Of a DNA stretch of 64,000 nucleotides, positions 56,273 to 64,000 are shown piece by piece (position 1 is the first letter of the stretch; each line of letters opens with the position of its first letter). Below the pieces are notes generated by a model that saw nothing but the letters and a program-made list of their open reading frames with translations, did not search any database and had not been told where the DNA came from. The position numbers and the translations under genes are program-made. Origin of the DNA: Secundilactobacillus silagei JCM 19001 (GTDB lineage Bacteria > Bacillota > Bacilli > Lactobacillales > Lactobacillaceae). The DNA lies in NCBI RefSeq assembly GCF_002217945.1, contig NZ_BCMG01000010.1, positions 62,001-126,000 on the forward strand, written 5' to 3'.

Positions 56273-56323
56273 AAAAAGCGATAAACAACCTCTTCCATAA
56301 CGGAGGTGTTTATCGCTTTTTTT
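56273..56323. terminator. Strong orphan terminator, bidirectional
   Basis: AAAAAGCGATAAACACCTC-type stem (left arm AAAAAAGCGATAAACAACCTC, read from 56272; right arm GGAGGTGTTTATCGC) with a T-run on the right and an A-run on the left. No gene ends nearby on the plus strand. Confidence 0.85.
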
Positions 56324-56335
56324 ATATTGATAGGA

Positions 56336-56398
56336 ACTTTTAAGTATCTATCCCACTTTTAAGTGCGTACTTGTAGAAAATAGCTCGCCCCTTATACT
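56336..56398 (+). promoter_or_regulatory. Promoter and paired operator candidate of the OYE-type gene
   Basis: ACTTTTAAGT occurs twice, at 56336-56345 and 56355-56364, 19 bp apart; each is an ACTT/AAGT inverted repeat with a TT centre. Downstream is TTGTAG (56371-56376), 16 nt, TATACT (56393-56398). The sites resemble operators of HxlR-type redox regulators, which is inference. Confidence 0.5.
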
Positions 56399-56439
56399 GA
56401 TTACTATACAGAAAACACAATCAATAAGGAGCGCTTGAA

Positions 56440-57627
56440 ATGCCTAACTACCAATTTTTAACACCATTTGAGTTTAAAAACGGTTTAACCTTAAAGAACC
56501 GAGTTGTGATGTCACCAATGACGACGATGACCAGTTTCTATAACGGGATGATCACTACGGATGAGCTGAACTATTATGCTGCCCGGGCAGGGGGTCCCGG
56601 AATGGTCATTACTGGCGTGGCCAACGTCGATGCTTCCGGTAAGGGGTTTGAAGGTGAATTATCGATTGCCAGTGATGATATGATTCCTGGTATGACTAAG
56701 TTAGCGAACGTTATCCATCAAAATGGTACCAAAGCTATTCTGCAGATTTTTCATGCCGGCCGTAAATCAAACCACATGATCTTGCGCGGTCATCAGCCGG
56801 TGAGTGCCAGTGCGATTGCTGCCGTGTACCCACCAGATTCTGAGCAGCCACGGGCCATGACGACTATTGAAATTTTGGACTTGATCAAAGCTTTTGGTGA
56901 CGCTACTAAGCGCGCCATATTAGCTGGTTTTGACGGGGTTGAGCTGCATGGTGCTAATACCTATTTGCTACAGCAGTTTTATTCTGCAAATTCTAATCAG
57001 CGAACGGATGAGTGGGGTGGCAGTCGCGATAAACGATTAAGATTTCCACTGGCCGTTTTGAAAAGCGTGCGCGATGCAATCGACCAGTACGCGACTAAGC
57101 CGTTTGTGCTAGGTTATCGAATCTCACCAGAGGAAATTGAGACGCCGGGTATTCGGCTGGCAGACTCGCTTTACTTGGTTGATCGGATCAAAAATCAGGT
57201 GGACTATATTCACATGTCCATGGGGAGTTATAAGCGAACTTCTTTAAATGATAAGACCAACAAGCAGACGTTGATTTCACAGTTTGCCGCCCATACTAAT
57301 GGGGTGGTTCCATTGATTGGTATAGGTTCAGTTGAACAGCCAGCAGATGCTGAAGCCGTTTTAGCGGATGGTGCTAATTTAGTTGCTGTCGGTCGTGAGT
57401 TGCTGCGTGAACCGCAGTGGGTGCAAAAAGTGCAGACCGGCGATGTTGATAGCATTCGCACGCAATTAAGTCCGGCCGACATGGATGAATTGGCGATTCC
57501 ACCTGTGATGCAGACTTATTTGACCACTTCTTTTAAGACGGTGATGCATTTTACAACCGATACCGATAAAGCGCAGAACTACCAAGATGAACTGGCACCA
57601 ATGGAAGGGTTTGAAAAGAAGCTGTAA
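56440..57627 (+). CDS. NADH:flavin oxidoreductase, Old Yellow Enzyme family
   Basis: 395 residues, FMN-dependent TIM barrel. FEFKNGLTLKNRVVMSPMTTM at the start, LQIFHAGRKSN, GFDGVELHGANTYLLQQFYS and the C-terminal GIGSVEQPADAEAVLADGA and VAVGRELLREP (FMN phosphate) motifs. Family members reduce activated alkenes, quinones or nitro compounds using NAD(P)H; the substrate here is unknown. Strong AAGGAG. Single gene with its own promoter and terminator, convergent with the SDR gene. Confidence 0.93.
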   Translation: MPNYQFLTPFEFKNGLTLKNRVVMSPMTTMTSFYNGMITTDELNYYAARAGGPGMVITGVANVDASGKGFEGELSIASDDMIPGMTKLANVIHQNGTKAILQIFHAGRKSNHMILRGHQPVSASAIAAVYPPDSEQPRAMTTIEILDLIKAFGDATKRAILAGFDGVELHGANTYLLQQFYSANSNQRTDEWGGSRDKRLRFPLAVLKSVRDAIDQYATKPFVLGYRISPEEIETPGIRLADSLYLVDRIKNQVDYIHMSMGSYKRTSLNDKTNKQTLISQFAAHTNGVVPLIGIGSVEQPADAEAVLADGANLVAVGRELLREPQWVQKVQTGDVDSIRTQLSPADMDELAIPPVMQTYLTTSFKTVMHFTTDTDKAQNYQDELAPMEGFEKKL

Positions 57628-57675
57628 AAAAATAACATCATTTAGCCGTTGGTTTGGCTAAATGATGTTATTTTG
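57626..57675. terminator. Bidirectional terminator
   Basis: AAATAACATCATTTAGCC pairs perfectly with GGCTAAATGATGTTATTT over an 8-nt loop, between convergent genes. Confidence 0.94.
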
Positions 57676-57688
57676 ATTTCATACTAGT

Positions 57689-58423
57689 TTAGATTATTTG
57701 TGAGCTCGGACGCAGCAACACTTCATTAACGGCAACGTTAGCTGGTTGGTCAATAGCGTAAGCCACTGCATTGGCAATGTCTTCAGCGTTTAAGCCAGTT
57801 TCCTTTTCTGATTTTTCGGTTTGAGCACGTTGTTTAGGATCGCTAATAGTGCTAAATAGTTCAGTGTTAACAACACCAGGTGAAATCATGGTTGTTTTGA
57901 TGTGGTTACCGACTTGTTCTTGACGGAGACCATCCATAATTGCTTGAATGGCATATTTAGTACCAGCATAGACGGCGGTTCCAGGATGGACGACGTGGCC
58001 AGCTACTGAATCAGTTGTGATAATTTGGCCACCTTTTTGTTTGATCATGATGGGAAAAACTGCTGCAATACCATACAGGACACCCTTGATGTTAACGTCA
58101 ATCATGCGCTCCCATTCGTTGACTTTGAGCTCAGCCATCTTTGAAACGGGCATTAAGCCAGCGTTGTTATAAAGGACATCTACACGTTCAAAGTTATCGG
58201 TTGCTAACTTGACTAGGCGATTGACGCTTTCACGATCAGTGACATCTGTTTGCTGGAACAAAACTTGGCCTGCAGGAAATTCATTCGCAATTTCCTTTAA
58301 ACGTTCTACCCGACGAGCACCAATGACCACTTTGGCACCTGATTGTGCTAATTTTTCCGCAGTTGCACGGCCAATACCGCTAGAGGCACCGGTAATGACA
58401 ACAACTTTATTTTTGATTGTCAA
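57689..58423 (-). CDS. Short-chain dehydrogenase/reductase
   Basis: 244 residues, TTG start with GAAAGGAAG upstream. Classical SDR: TGASSGIG cofactor loop (11-18), NNAG, a Ser in TTDSVAG and the catalytic YAGTK pair (Tyr, Lys). Arg in IGARRVERL after the second strand suggests NADP(H). Substrate unknown; relatives include clavaldehyde-type and serine dehydrogenase-like SDRs. It is divergent from the zinc alcohol dehydrogenase gene, and paired repeats lie in between. Confidence 0.93.
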   Translation of the reverse strand: MTIKNKVVVITGASSGIGRATAEKLAQSGAKVVIGARRVERLKEIANEFPAGQVLFQQTDVTDRESVNRLVKLATDNFERVDVLYNNAGLMPVSKMAELKVNEWERMIDVNIKGVLYGIAAVFPIMIKQKGGQIITTDSVAGHVVHPGTAVYAGTKYAIQAIMDGLRQEQVGNHIKTTMISPGVVNTELFSTISDPKQRAQTEKSEKETGLNAEDIANAVAYAIDQPANVAVNEVLLRPSSQII

Positions 58424-58466
58424 AATCTCAACTTCCTTTCAATTTACGAGTCCATTTTAACACGCC

Positions 58467-58497
58467 AATAATTTGGTAGATTCTAATAAGTTTGGTA
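58467..58497. promoter_or_regulatory. Direct repeats between divergent SDR and alcohol dehydrogenase genes
   Basis: AATAATTTGGTA (58467-58478) and AATAAGTTTGGTA (58485-58497); the TTTGGTA cores are 19 bp apart. A possible operator serving both genes. A TTGACT followed 19 nt later by TATACT downstream could be the plus-strand promoter. Confidence 0.4.
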
Positions 58498-58600
58498 TAT
58501 AACAGCTTGACTTCGCCTACACTCTAACTGCTATACTAAATTTGTATTTTTGAGGGTCTGATCGTTGGGCCTCAACAGATTTTGAAAGGGGACATTTTTG

Positions 58601-59638
58601 ATGAAAACAACGGTATTTGAAAAAGCTGGCCAAGTTGCGATTGAAGAGGTGGCTAAGCCAACCATTCAAGCCGATGACGATGCCATCATTAAAGTTGTTA
58701 GAACTTGCGTCTGCGGCTCTGATTTATGGGCTTATCGCGGCTTAGAAGATAAGGATGACCATTCAGCCAATTCCGGCCATGAAGCGATCGGCATCGTGGA
58801 TTCAGTTGGCAGTGCCATTACCACCGTTAAGCCGGGCGACTTTGTGATCGCACCATTTACGCACGGCTGCGGTCACTGTGCAGCTTGTTTAGCCGGTTTT
58901 GATGGTGATTGCCAGAGCCACGACGACAACTTTAGCTCGGCCGTTCAGTCAGAATACGTGCGGTTTCAGCACGCTGACTGGGCATTAGTTAAAGTGCCGG
59001 GTCAGCCAGCTGATTATAGTGATGGCATGCTGAATTCACTGTTAAGTCTAGCTGATGTCATGGCAACCGGCTACCACGCTGCTCGGGTTGCTAACGTGAC
59101 GACTGGCGACACGGTGGTCGTTGTGGGTGACGGTGCTGTTGGTCTGTGCGGTGTGATTTCAGCTAAGCTGCGTGGTGCTAAACGCATCATTGCCATGAGC
59201 CGGCATGCAGATCGGCAAAAATTAGCCACAGAATTTGGCGCTACCGATATTATCCCTGAACGGGGTGATGAAGCTGTTGAAAAGGTGATGGCTTTGACGA
59301 ATAACGCCGGTGCGGATGCTGTATTGGAATGTGTTGGGACTGAACAATCCAATGACACTGCCATGAAAGTTGGCCGTCCAGGTGCCATCGTTGGCCGGGT
59401 TGGCTTACCACACGAACCGAAGATGGATATGGCTAATTCATTCTACCGCAACACAATTATTGCAGGTGGCCCAGCTTCAGTGACGACTTATGATAAGCAA
59501 GTCTTATTAAAGGCAGTACTAGATGGTGATATTCACCCTGGTAAAGTCTTTACGAAAGCATTCAAGTTAGATGAAATCAATGCTGCTTATCAGGCAATGG
59601 CAGACCGAAAAGTAATCAAGTCATTGATTATTGTTTAG
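58601..59638 (+). CDS. Zinc-dependent alcohol dehydrogenase family protein
   Basis: 345 residues from ATG 58601 behind AAAGGGG; a TTG one codon earlier is less likely. Medium-chain dehydrogenase: catalytic zinc ligands Cys38 (CVCGSD) and His60-Glu61 (SGHEAIG), a structural-zinc-like loop with closely spaced Cys (CGHCAACLAGFDGDC), and the Rossmann motif VVVGDGAVGLCG. Likely an NAD(P)-dependent oxidoreductase of the threonine/sorbitol dehydrogenase-like branch; substrate unknown. Own terminator. Confidence 0.92.
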   Translation: MKTTVFEKAGQVAIEEVAKPTIQADDDAIIKVVRTCVCGSDLWAYRGLEDKDDHSANSGHEAIGIVDSVGSAITTVKPGDFVIAPFTHGCGHCAACLAGFDGDCQSHDDNFSSAVQSEYVRFQHADWALVKVPGQPADYSDGMLNSLLSLADVMATGYHAARVANVTTGDTVVVVGDGAVGLCGVISAKLRGAKRIIAMSRHADRQKLATEFGATDIIPERGDEAVEKVMALTNNAGADAVLECVGTEQSNDTAMKVGRPGAIVGRVGLPHEPKMDMANSFYRNTIIAGGPASVTTYDKQVLLKAVLDGDIHPGKVFTKAFKLDEINAAYQAMADRKVIKSLIIV

Positions 59639-59684
59639 TGTTTTAATGGTAAGTTATTGGTCAAAGAAAGCTTGAATAAATCAA

Positions 59685-59732
59685 TTTAAAAAGCGTCCAA
59701 TTCTTAAATTTAAGAATTGGACGCTTTTTTTA
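59685..59732 (+). terminator. Terminator after the alcohol dehydrogenase
   Basis: A near-perfect palindromic stem: AAAAAGCGTCCAATTCTTAA against TTAAGAATTGGACGCTTTTT. Confidence 0.94.
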
Positions 59733-60081
59733 TGGCGAGCATACAGTAAATATTTTCAATGAATGAAGTGTTGGTTTTGCTGTTTCTGATGATTATTAAC
59801 GCTTAATTCAATTTAATTTAAATTATTTTTTCACAGTTAGGTTTGCTAATGATCAATCAAATAACAAATTTAGCAGCACACTTTGTAACCGTTTTAATTG
59901 TTAAATTAACGGAGATATTGAATTATAGTAATTTGATAAAAAGAAATATATTTTACAGATTTTGTTTATTAAAATACAAATTAAAATGTTAGGTGCTACA
60001 AAAAAACAATTGATATTACAAATAAATAATGTACACTTATAGAGTAATAAAAATTATAGGAAAGAAAGTTGGGTTTATGTT
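59733..60081 (+). other. AT-rich upstream region of mntH
   Basis: About 350 bp, no gene. It contains TTAGGTGC near 59990, like half of a DtxR/MntR-type site, and several TTGATA/TTACAA elements without a clear -10. Manganese control of mntH would be expected here, but no full palindrome was found. Confidence 0.4.
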
Positions 60082-61662
60082 TTGAAGAATGATGACACGA
60101 ACAAAAAGCACCATTTGATTCAATATGCCAACGGTAAGTCGTTGGAAGAGATCAATGGTACCGTTGAAGTTCCAAAGGGGAAGGGTTTCTGGCGGACCCT
60201 GTTTATGTATTCAGGGCCTGGTGCACTGGTAGCGGTTGGTTACATGGATCCAGGTAACTGGTCAACTTCAATCACTGGTGGGCAAAATTTCCAGTATTTA
60301 CTGATGTCTGTCATCTTAATGTCAAGTTTGATTGCGATGTTATTGCAATACATGGCAGCTAAACTTGGCATCGTGAGTCAGATGGATTTGGCCCAAGCCA
60401 TTCGAGCGCGTACCAGTAAATCATTAGGGGTCGTTCTTTGGATCTTAACTGAGTTAGCTATTATGGCGACCGATATTGCCGAAGTTATTGGGGCTGCAAT
60501 TGCGCTTTATCTATTATTCCATATCCCACTGGTATACGCGGTTTTCATCACCGTATTTGACGTATTGCTACTGTTATTATTGACAAAAGTGGGCTTCCGT
60601 AAGATCGAAGCAATCGTGGTTTGTTTAATTTTGGTTATCCTGTTCGTCTTTGTGTATGAAGTTGCTTTGTCTCATCCTGACTGGGCGGGCGTTTTTGCGG
60701 GCTTGGTTCCAACAACTAAGACCTTTGCCAGTGACCCACACGTACAGGGAATGTCACCAATTTCAGGTGCCCTTGGAATTATTGGGGCTACTGTTATGCC
60801 GCATAATTTGTACTTACATTCAGCTATCTCACAATCACGTAAAATTGATCACAACGATGAAGAAGATGTGGCACGGACAGTGCGTTTCTCAACTTGGGAT
60901 TCCAACATTCAATTATCGTTTGCATTCGTTGTGAACTCACTATTACTGATCATGGGGGTTGCCGTATTTAAGAATGGTGCCGTTAAGGATCCATCATTCT
61001 TCGGTTTATTCCAAGCACTATCGAATACCTCAATGTTAAGCAATGGTTTATTGATTGGTGTTGCCAAATCAGGTGTGCTGTCAGTACTGTTCGCGGTTGC
61101 ACTGTTAGCTTCTGGTCAAAACTCAACCATTACTGGTACCTTAACTGGTCAAGTCATTATGGAAGGTTTCGTCCACATGAAGATGCCATTGTGGTTACGG
61201 CGGTTAGTAACGCGTTTGATCTCAGTGATTCCAGTGCTGATTTGTGTTGTGATGACTGGTAGCAAGCCACCGCTGCAACAACATGAAGCCTTGAACACGT
61301 TGATGAATAACTCACAAGTGTTCTTGGCGTTCGCACTGCCATTCTCAATGCTGCCATTACTGATGATGACTAATAGCAAATTGGAAATGGGCGACCGGTT
61401 CAAGAACAACATCCTAGTTAAGATTTTCGGTTGGATCTCAGTTATTGCACTGACTTTCTTAAACATGAAAGGTCTACCAGGTTCAATTGAAAGTTTCTAT
61501 GGTGATGCTGCTACTAAGTCCCAATTAGCTACCGCTGATATGATTGCTTACGTCTTAATTGCAGCTGTTTTAGCTTTACTGATCTGGACGATTTACGACT
61601 TATACCGTGGTAATCGCCGGCTTGAAGCTAAGATAAAGGCAGAGGCAGCAGCCAAAGACTAG
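60082..61662 (+). CDS. mntH: NRAMP family manganese/iron transporter
   Basis: 526 residues with about 11 membrane segments. The metal-binding motifs DPGN (56-59) in segment 1 and MPHN in segment 6 are intact. Proton-coupled Mn2+ (and Fe2+) import, important in lactobacilli, which use manganese against oxidative stress. The start is TTG 60082: the ATG at 60076 is followed by a stop. The ribosome binding site is weak or distant (GGAAAGAAAG). Soluble N-terminal 35 residues precede segment 1. A broken UspA gene lies right behind. Confidence 0.93.
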   Translation: MKNDDTNKKHHLIQYANGKSLEEINGTVEVPKGKGFWRTLFMYSGPGALVAVGYMDPGNWSTSITGGQNFQYLLMSVILMSSLIAMLLQYMAAKLGIVSQMDLAQAIRARTSKSLGVVLWILTELAIMATDIAEVIGAAIALYLLFHIPLVYAVFITVFDVLLLLLLTKVGFRKIEAIVVCLILVILFVFVYEVALSHPDWAGVFAGLVPTTKTFASDPHVQGMSPISGALGIIGATVMPHNLYLHSAISQSRKIDHNDEEDVARTVRFSTWDSNIQLSFAFVVNSLLLIMGVAVFKNGAVKDPSFFGLFQALSNTSMLSNGLLIGVAKSGVLSVLFAVALLASGQNSTITGTLTGQVIMEGFVHMKMPLWLRRLVTRLISVIPVLICVVMTGSKPPLQQHEALNTLMNNSQVFLAFALPFSMLPLLMMTNSKLEMGDRFKNNILVKIFGWISVIALTFLNMKGLPGSIESFYGDAATKSQLATADMIAYVLIAAVLALLIWTIYDLYRGNRRLEAKIKAEAAAKD

Positions 61663-61668
61663 GAAAAC

Positions 61669-61880
61669 GTTCATAGCAGTACGACAGATTTTAAATGCTT
61701 CTTAGTTGGGGTGGATGACGCAAAGAACGCACTGTTAGCGTTTGATTATGCCATCAAGTATGTGAAAGAACAATAAGCTGAATTGGTAATTGTTTCAGTT
61801 TTAGTGGAAAAGACATTAACGTTTATCAGGCACTGCATCAGTACTGGTAATTCGTTAAAATTGAACCTAATATTCAGCGA
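61669..61880 (+). pseudogene. Remnant of a universal stress protein (UspA) gene
   Basis: In one frame the region reads FLVGVDDAKNALLAFDYAIK, then YVKEQ, a stop codon, then AELVIVSVL. In the next frame INVYQAL follows. FLVGVDDS...LLAFDYAI, AELVIVSVL and NVYQAL are consecutive UspA blocks. A stop and at least one frameshift break them, and no good start codon is left. The position after mntH is typical for an intact uspA in other lactobacilli. Confidence 0.75.
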
Positions 61881-61932
61881 AATTGGATTGATCGTTGAAT
61901 AAGATTAGGTATGTAAAGAGGAAACTGATGAA

Positions 61933-62538
61933 ATGACTAAAGAAAAGACATTTTCAAGACGTCAATTTATTTCCGTTTCTAAGGCATTATTTGCCACTCA
62001 GGGATATACGGGGACCACTACAAGAGAGATCATTCAACAAGTAGGCGGTGCCGCTAAAGGATTGCTGTATTATTATTTTCCAGGGGGAAAGCGGGAAATT
62101 TTAGGCTGTATCTTAAAGCAAAATGGGTTAGAAAAGTTAGGTCACCTTGAGGTTGATCTTAGCCGTGTTTCAACCACGGCCGAACTTGAAACAGCCTTAA
62201 TGACAACTTTTAAGCAAATTGAGACTATTTTTCAAGATCAGGCGATTTATCAACTGTTTGTGATTGCTGTCAGGGAGCGGTTATTATTAACGGATGAAGA
62301 AGCAAGCATAGTTACTCAAGCGTGGCAGCAGCTAAGCGAGACTTTGGGTAATGCACTGAGTAACTGTCAAGTGAGTTCAAAATTGGGAACTGAAGCTTGT
62401 CACGTATTGGGACAAGTTATCGTTTCAATTTTTCAAAAAACCATTAATGATGTGTTGTTGATTAGAAATAATCAGCAGCTAAGCAATCAGGTGTATGGTC
62501 AGATTCAAACGGAAATTCATTATCTACTAAGTGCCTGA
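61933..62538 (+). CDS. TetR/AcrR family transcriptional regulator
   Basis: 201 residues. N-terminal helix-turn-helix (about 10-57: FISVSKALFATQGYTGTTTREIIQQVG and GLLYYYFPGGKREIL), then an all-helical ligand-binding domain. The GAAKGLLYYYFPGGK variant of the recognition helix is typical of the YxaF/LmrA-like branch. GAGGAAA upstream. Target unknown: neighbours are mntH/usp remnants upstream and the aldo/keto reductase and MFS exporter downstream; the exporter is a plausible target. Confidence 0.92.
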   Translation: MTKEKTFSRRQFISVSKALFATQGYTGTTTREIIQQVGGAAKGLLYYYFPGGKREILGCILKQNGLEKLGHLEVDLSRVSTTAELETALMTTFKQIETIFQDQAIYQLFVIAVRERLLLTDEEASIVTQAWQQLSETLGNALSNCQVSSKLGTEACHVLGQVIVSIFQKTINDVLLIRNNQQLSNQVYGQIQTEIHYLLSA

Positions 62539-62543
62539 TTAAA

Positions 62544-62596
62544 TAAAGCGGACGACTAATACCGATATTTCGGCATTAGTCGTCCGCTTTGCTTTT
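62544..62596. terminator. Bidirectional terminator
   Basis: AAAGCGGACGACTAAT pairs with ATTAGTCGTCCGCTTT, with inner CCGA/TCGG, between convergent genes. Confidence 0.93.
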
Positions 62597-62612
62597 AATG
62601 GCATTGATTTAG

Positions 62613-63557
62613 TTACTGTTTCATGTTTTGTTCCCAACTAGCACGAGTATCAACGCGTGCCTGATCAGCCAACGACTCAAGGTCGTGCATGTCATTGACA
62701 GTTAGCGTCAGTGAAATAGCGCGCTTCGTGTCCGCAATGTAGTGCTGTTTAGTGACACCGATAATTGGCGTTGTACCTTTTTGAATCACCCAAGCAGTGG
62801 CAATGTCGGCGACAGCAACGTGATATTGTTCGGCCAATGCAGCCATTTTAGCTAATAGGCTAGTTAATTTCGGTAACATTGGGTTATAAGTCCGTGCCCG
62901 ATTATTATCGCCTTCAAAGGGATGAACGGCATCGTGTTTCCCAGTTAGAACACCTTGTTCCAATACCATGTAAGGGAAGAAAGTGATCCCGTTTTTATGG
63001 CAGTAGTCTAACAGCCCAGTGTCTTCAGACTGACGGTGAAGCAGGCTATAGTGGTTTTGCACGGCATCTAACTTGATGCCGCCAGCGTTTAAAATCTCGT
63101 TGACCCGTTTAACTTGATCTAGGTTATGGTTTGAGACCCCAACGTGTTTAATGACGCCCTTTTTAACCAGTGGAATGATCTTTGGCGTCCATTTTTCCAC
63201 GTCGTCAGAGTTATGGATCCAGTACAGATCAATATAATCAGTATGCAGCCGCTTGAGACTGCCATTTAGCATGTCGCTCACCGGATCAGCGCCTGAACTG
63301 GCGAAGACCGGCGTGAACTTGGTGGATAGAAAATACTCATCGCGGCTGTAAGGCTTTAAGCAGTTACCCAGTAACGTTTCCGAAGAGCCTTCACCATACG
63401 CGGCAGCGGTGTCCCAGAGATTTAAGCCATTAGCCATCGCTGAGTCCACGACAGCTTGTAAATCCTTTTGGGTCAAGTGGTTACCAAAGACTTGGTCACC
63501 GCCATTTTTACCTGATCCCCAAGACCAGGTACCCAGTGCTACTTTTGCATCAAACAT
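62613..63557 (-). CDS. Aldo/keto reductase
   Basis: 314 residues from ATG 63557, after AGAGGGA. (beta/alpha)8 NAD(P)H-dependent oxidoreductase; catalytic tetrad Asp49, Tyr54, Lys80, His115 is complete (LWDTAAAYGEG, LSTKF, IHNS). The cofactor segment TPIIGVTKQHYIADTKRAI near the end is also conserved. Substrate unknown; family members detoxify carbonyl compounds. Divergent from an MFS exporter gene. Confidence 0.93.
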   Translation of the reverse strand: MFDAKVALGTWSWGSGKNGGDQVFGNHLTQKDLQAVVDSAMANGLNLWDTAAAYGEGSSETLLGNCLKPYSRDEYFLSTKFTPVFASSGADPVSDMLNGSLKRLHTDYIDLYWIHNSDDVEKWTPKIIPLVKKGVIKHVGVSNHNLDQVKRVNEILNAGGIKLDAVQNHYSLLHRQSEDTGLLDYCHKNGITFFPYMVLEQGVLTGKHDAVHPFEGDNNRARTYNPMLPKLTSLLAKMAALAEQYHVAVADIATAWVIQKGTTPIIGVTKQHYIADTKRAISLTLTVNDMHDLESLADQARVDTRASWEQNMKQ

Positions 63558-63785
63558 CGTAATCCCTCTTTTGAAATAACAGTTTGTGATCACCATTAAT
63601 TATGGTGAAAACCTGCTGGGAATGCAAATAACTGGTTTAAGTCACTCCAGTCAAAGGGTTTATTTAAGTAAAATAATAGGGGGTGAGTTATACTGCCATT
63701 AACCAAATTAACGTCTAAATGGGGTCTAGGCGACTTGTGATGGGGTGAGATGGTCAATGGCTTTTGAGAGACGGGGGAATTGACG

Positions 63786-64000
63786 ATGAAGAAGAATCAG
63801 TTGCGGGCCATCGTCTTTACGATGGTGACCTTTCTGTTAGGCTGCAATGAGTTCATGGTAGTGGGGATATTATCGGAAATCGCGCATCAGCTGAATGTTT
63901 CGCTAACGGCAGTCGGTTCCCTGATAACGGTGTTTGCAATCGTCTACGCGGTGAGTACGCCTATCATTACCATTTTCACCAGCAAATACAGCCGCTATAA
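63786..64000 (+). CDS. MFS transporter, N-terminal part (runs off the window)
   Basis: 71 complete codons from ATG 63786: MKKNQLRAIVFTMVTFLLGC, then NEFMVVGILSEIAHQLNVSLTAV, two membrane segments so far. The NEFMVVGILxxIAxxL pattern is that of DHA1-type drug or sugar exporters (AraJ/YdhP-like). GGGGGAATTG precedes the ATG but is a weak ribosome binding site. The gene continues past the window, so its length cannot be judged. Confidence 0.8.
   Translation, partial: MKKNQLRAIVFTMVTFLLGCNEFMVVGILSEIAHQLNVSLTAVGSLITVFAIVYAVSTPIITIFTSKYSRY

Overview
The window is a Gram-positive chromosome segment, almost certainly from a Lactobacillaceae bacterium. Supporting signs are RNA polymerase epsilon (rpoY) next to RNase J1, the rpsT/rpsO/RNase J2 and tuf/tig/clpX gene orders, a pyruvate dehydrogenase operon, a surface protein with a KxYKxGKxW-type signal and an LPQTSE sorting motif, frequent TTG and GTG starts with strong AGGAGG-type ribosome binding sites, and several small secreted proteins of a type common in lactobacilli. 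LPQTxE is a sortase motif known from the Lactiplantibacillus plantarum group, but genus and species cannot be fixed from the sequence alone.

Layout. 1-1.7 kb: end of an rnjA-rpoY operon, a hypothetical membrane-anchored protein, and peptide deformylase. 1.8-6.9 kb: pdhABCD behind a promoter with a plausible cre (CcpA) site. 6.9-10.1 kb: a UPF0223 protein, an inositol monophosphatase-like enzyme and typA. 10.5-16.7 kb: a very large LPxTG-type mucin-binding adhesin split in two by a frameshift. 16.8-25 kb: ftsW, ylbG, rsmD, coaD, a PDZ/Lon-type protease, comEA/comEB/comEC and holA, mostly overlapping or closely spaced. 25-34.3 kb: rpsT and rpsO with near-consensus promoters, RNase J2, a TPR-like protein, tuf, tig, clpX, engB and a MazG-like protein. 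34.5-42 kb: argGH, a 56-residue small protein, a repeated structured element, a fused amino-acid ABC transporter, and uvrC with a candidate LexA box. 42-51.2 kb: obg, an OatA-like acyltransferase, a lipoprotein pair, rnz, a LapA-like protein, recJ, apt and tRNA-Ser(CGA).

51.2-56.3 kb is the accessory part. It is an AT-rich minus-strand cluster of small secreted proteins that look like diverged tandem copies of one another. They share leader sequences. One is broken by a frameshift, and a degenerate copy of the neighbouring zinc-ribbon membrane protein is also present. A perfect 22-bp inverted repeat lies at one edge of this cluster and an orphan bidirectional terminator near the other.

56.3-64 kb is a redox and metal module: an Old Yellow Enzyme-type oxidoreductase, a short-chain dehydrogenase, a zinc alcohol dehydrogenase, an NRAMP manganese transporter followed by a decayed UspA gene, a TetR regulator, an aldo/keto reductase and the start of an MFS exporter.

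Most of the window is housekeeping. The points most worth a second look are the secreted-protein family with its duplicated leaders and debris, the structured repeats at 37.6 kb and 51.25 kb, the broken adhesin, and the shared or redox-type operator candidates. No CRISPR array, prophage or intact insertion sequence was seen.
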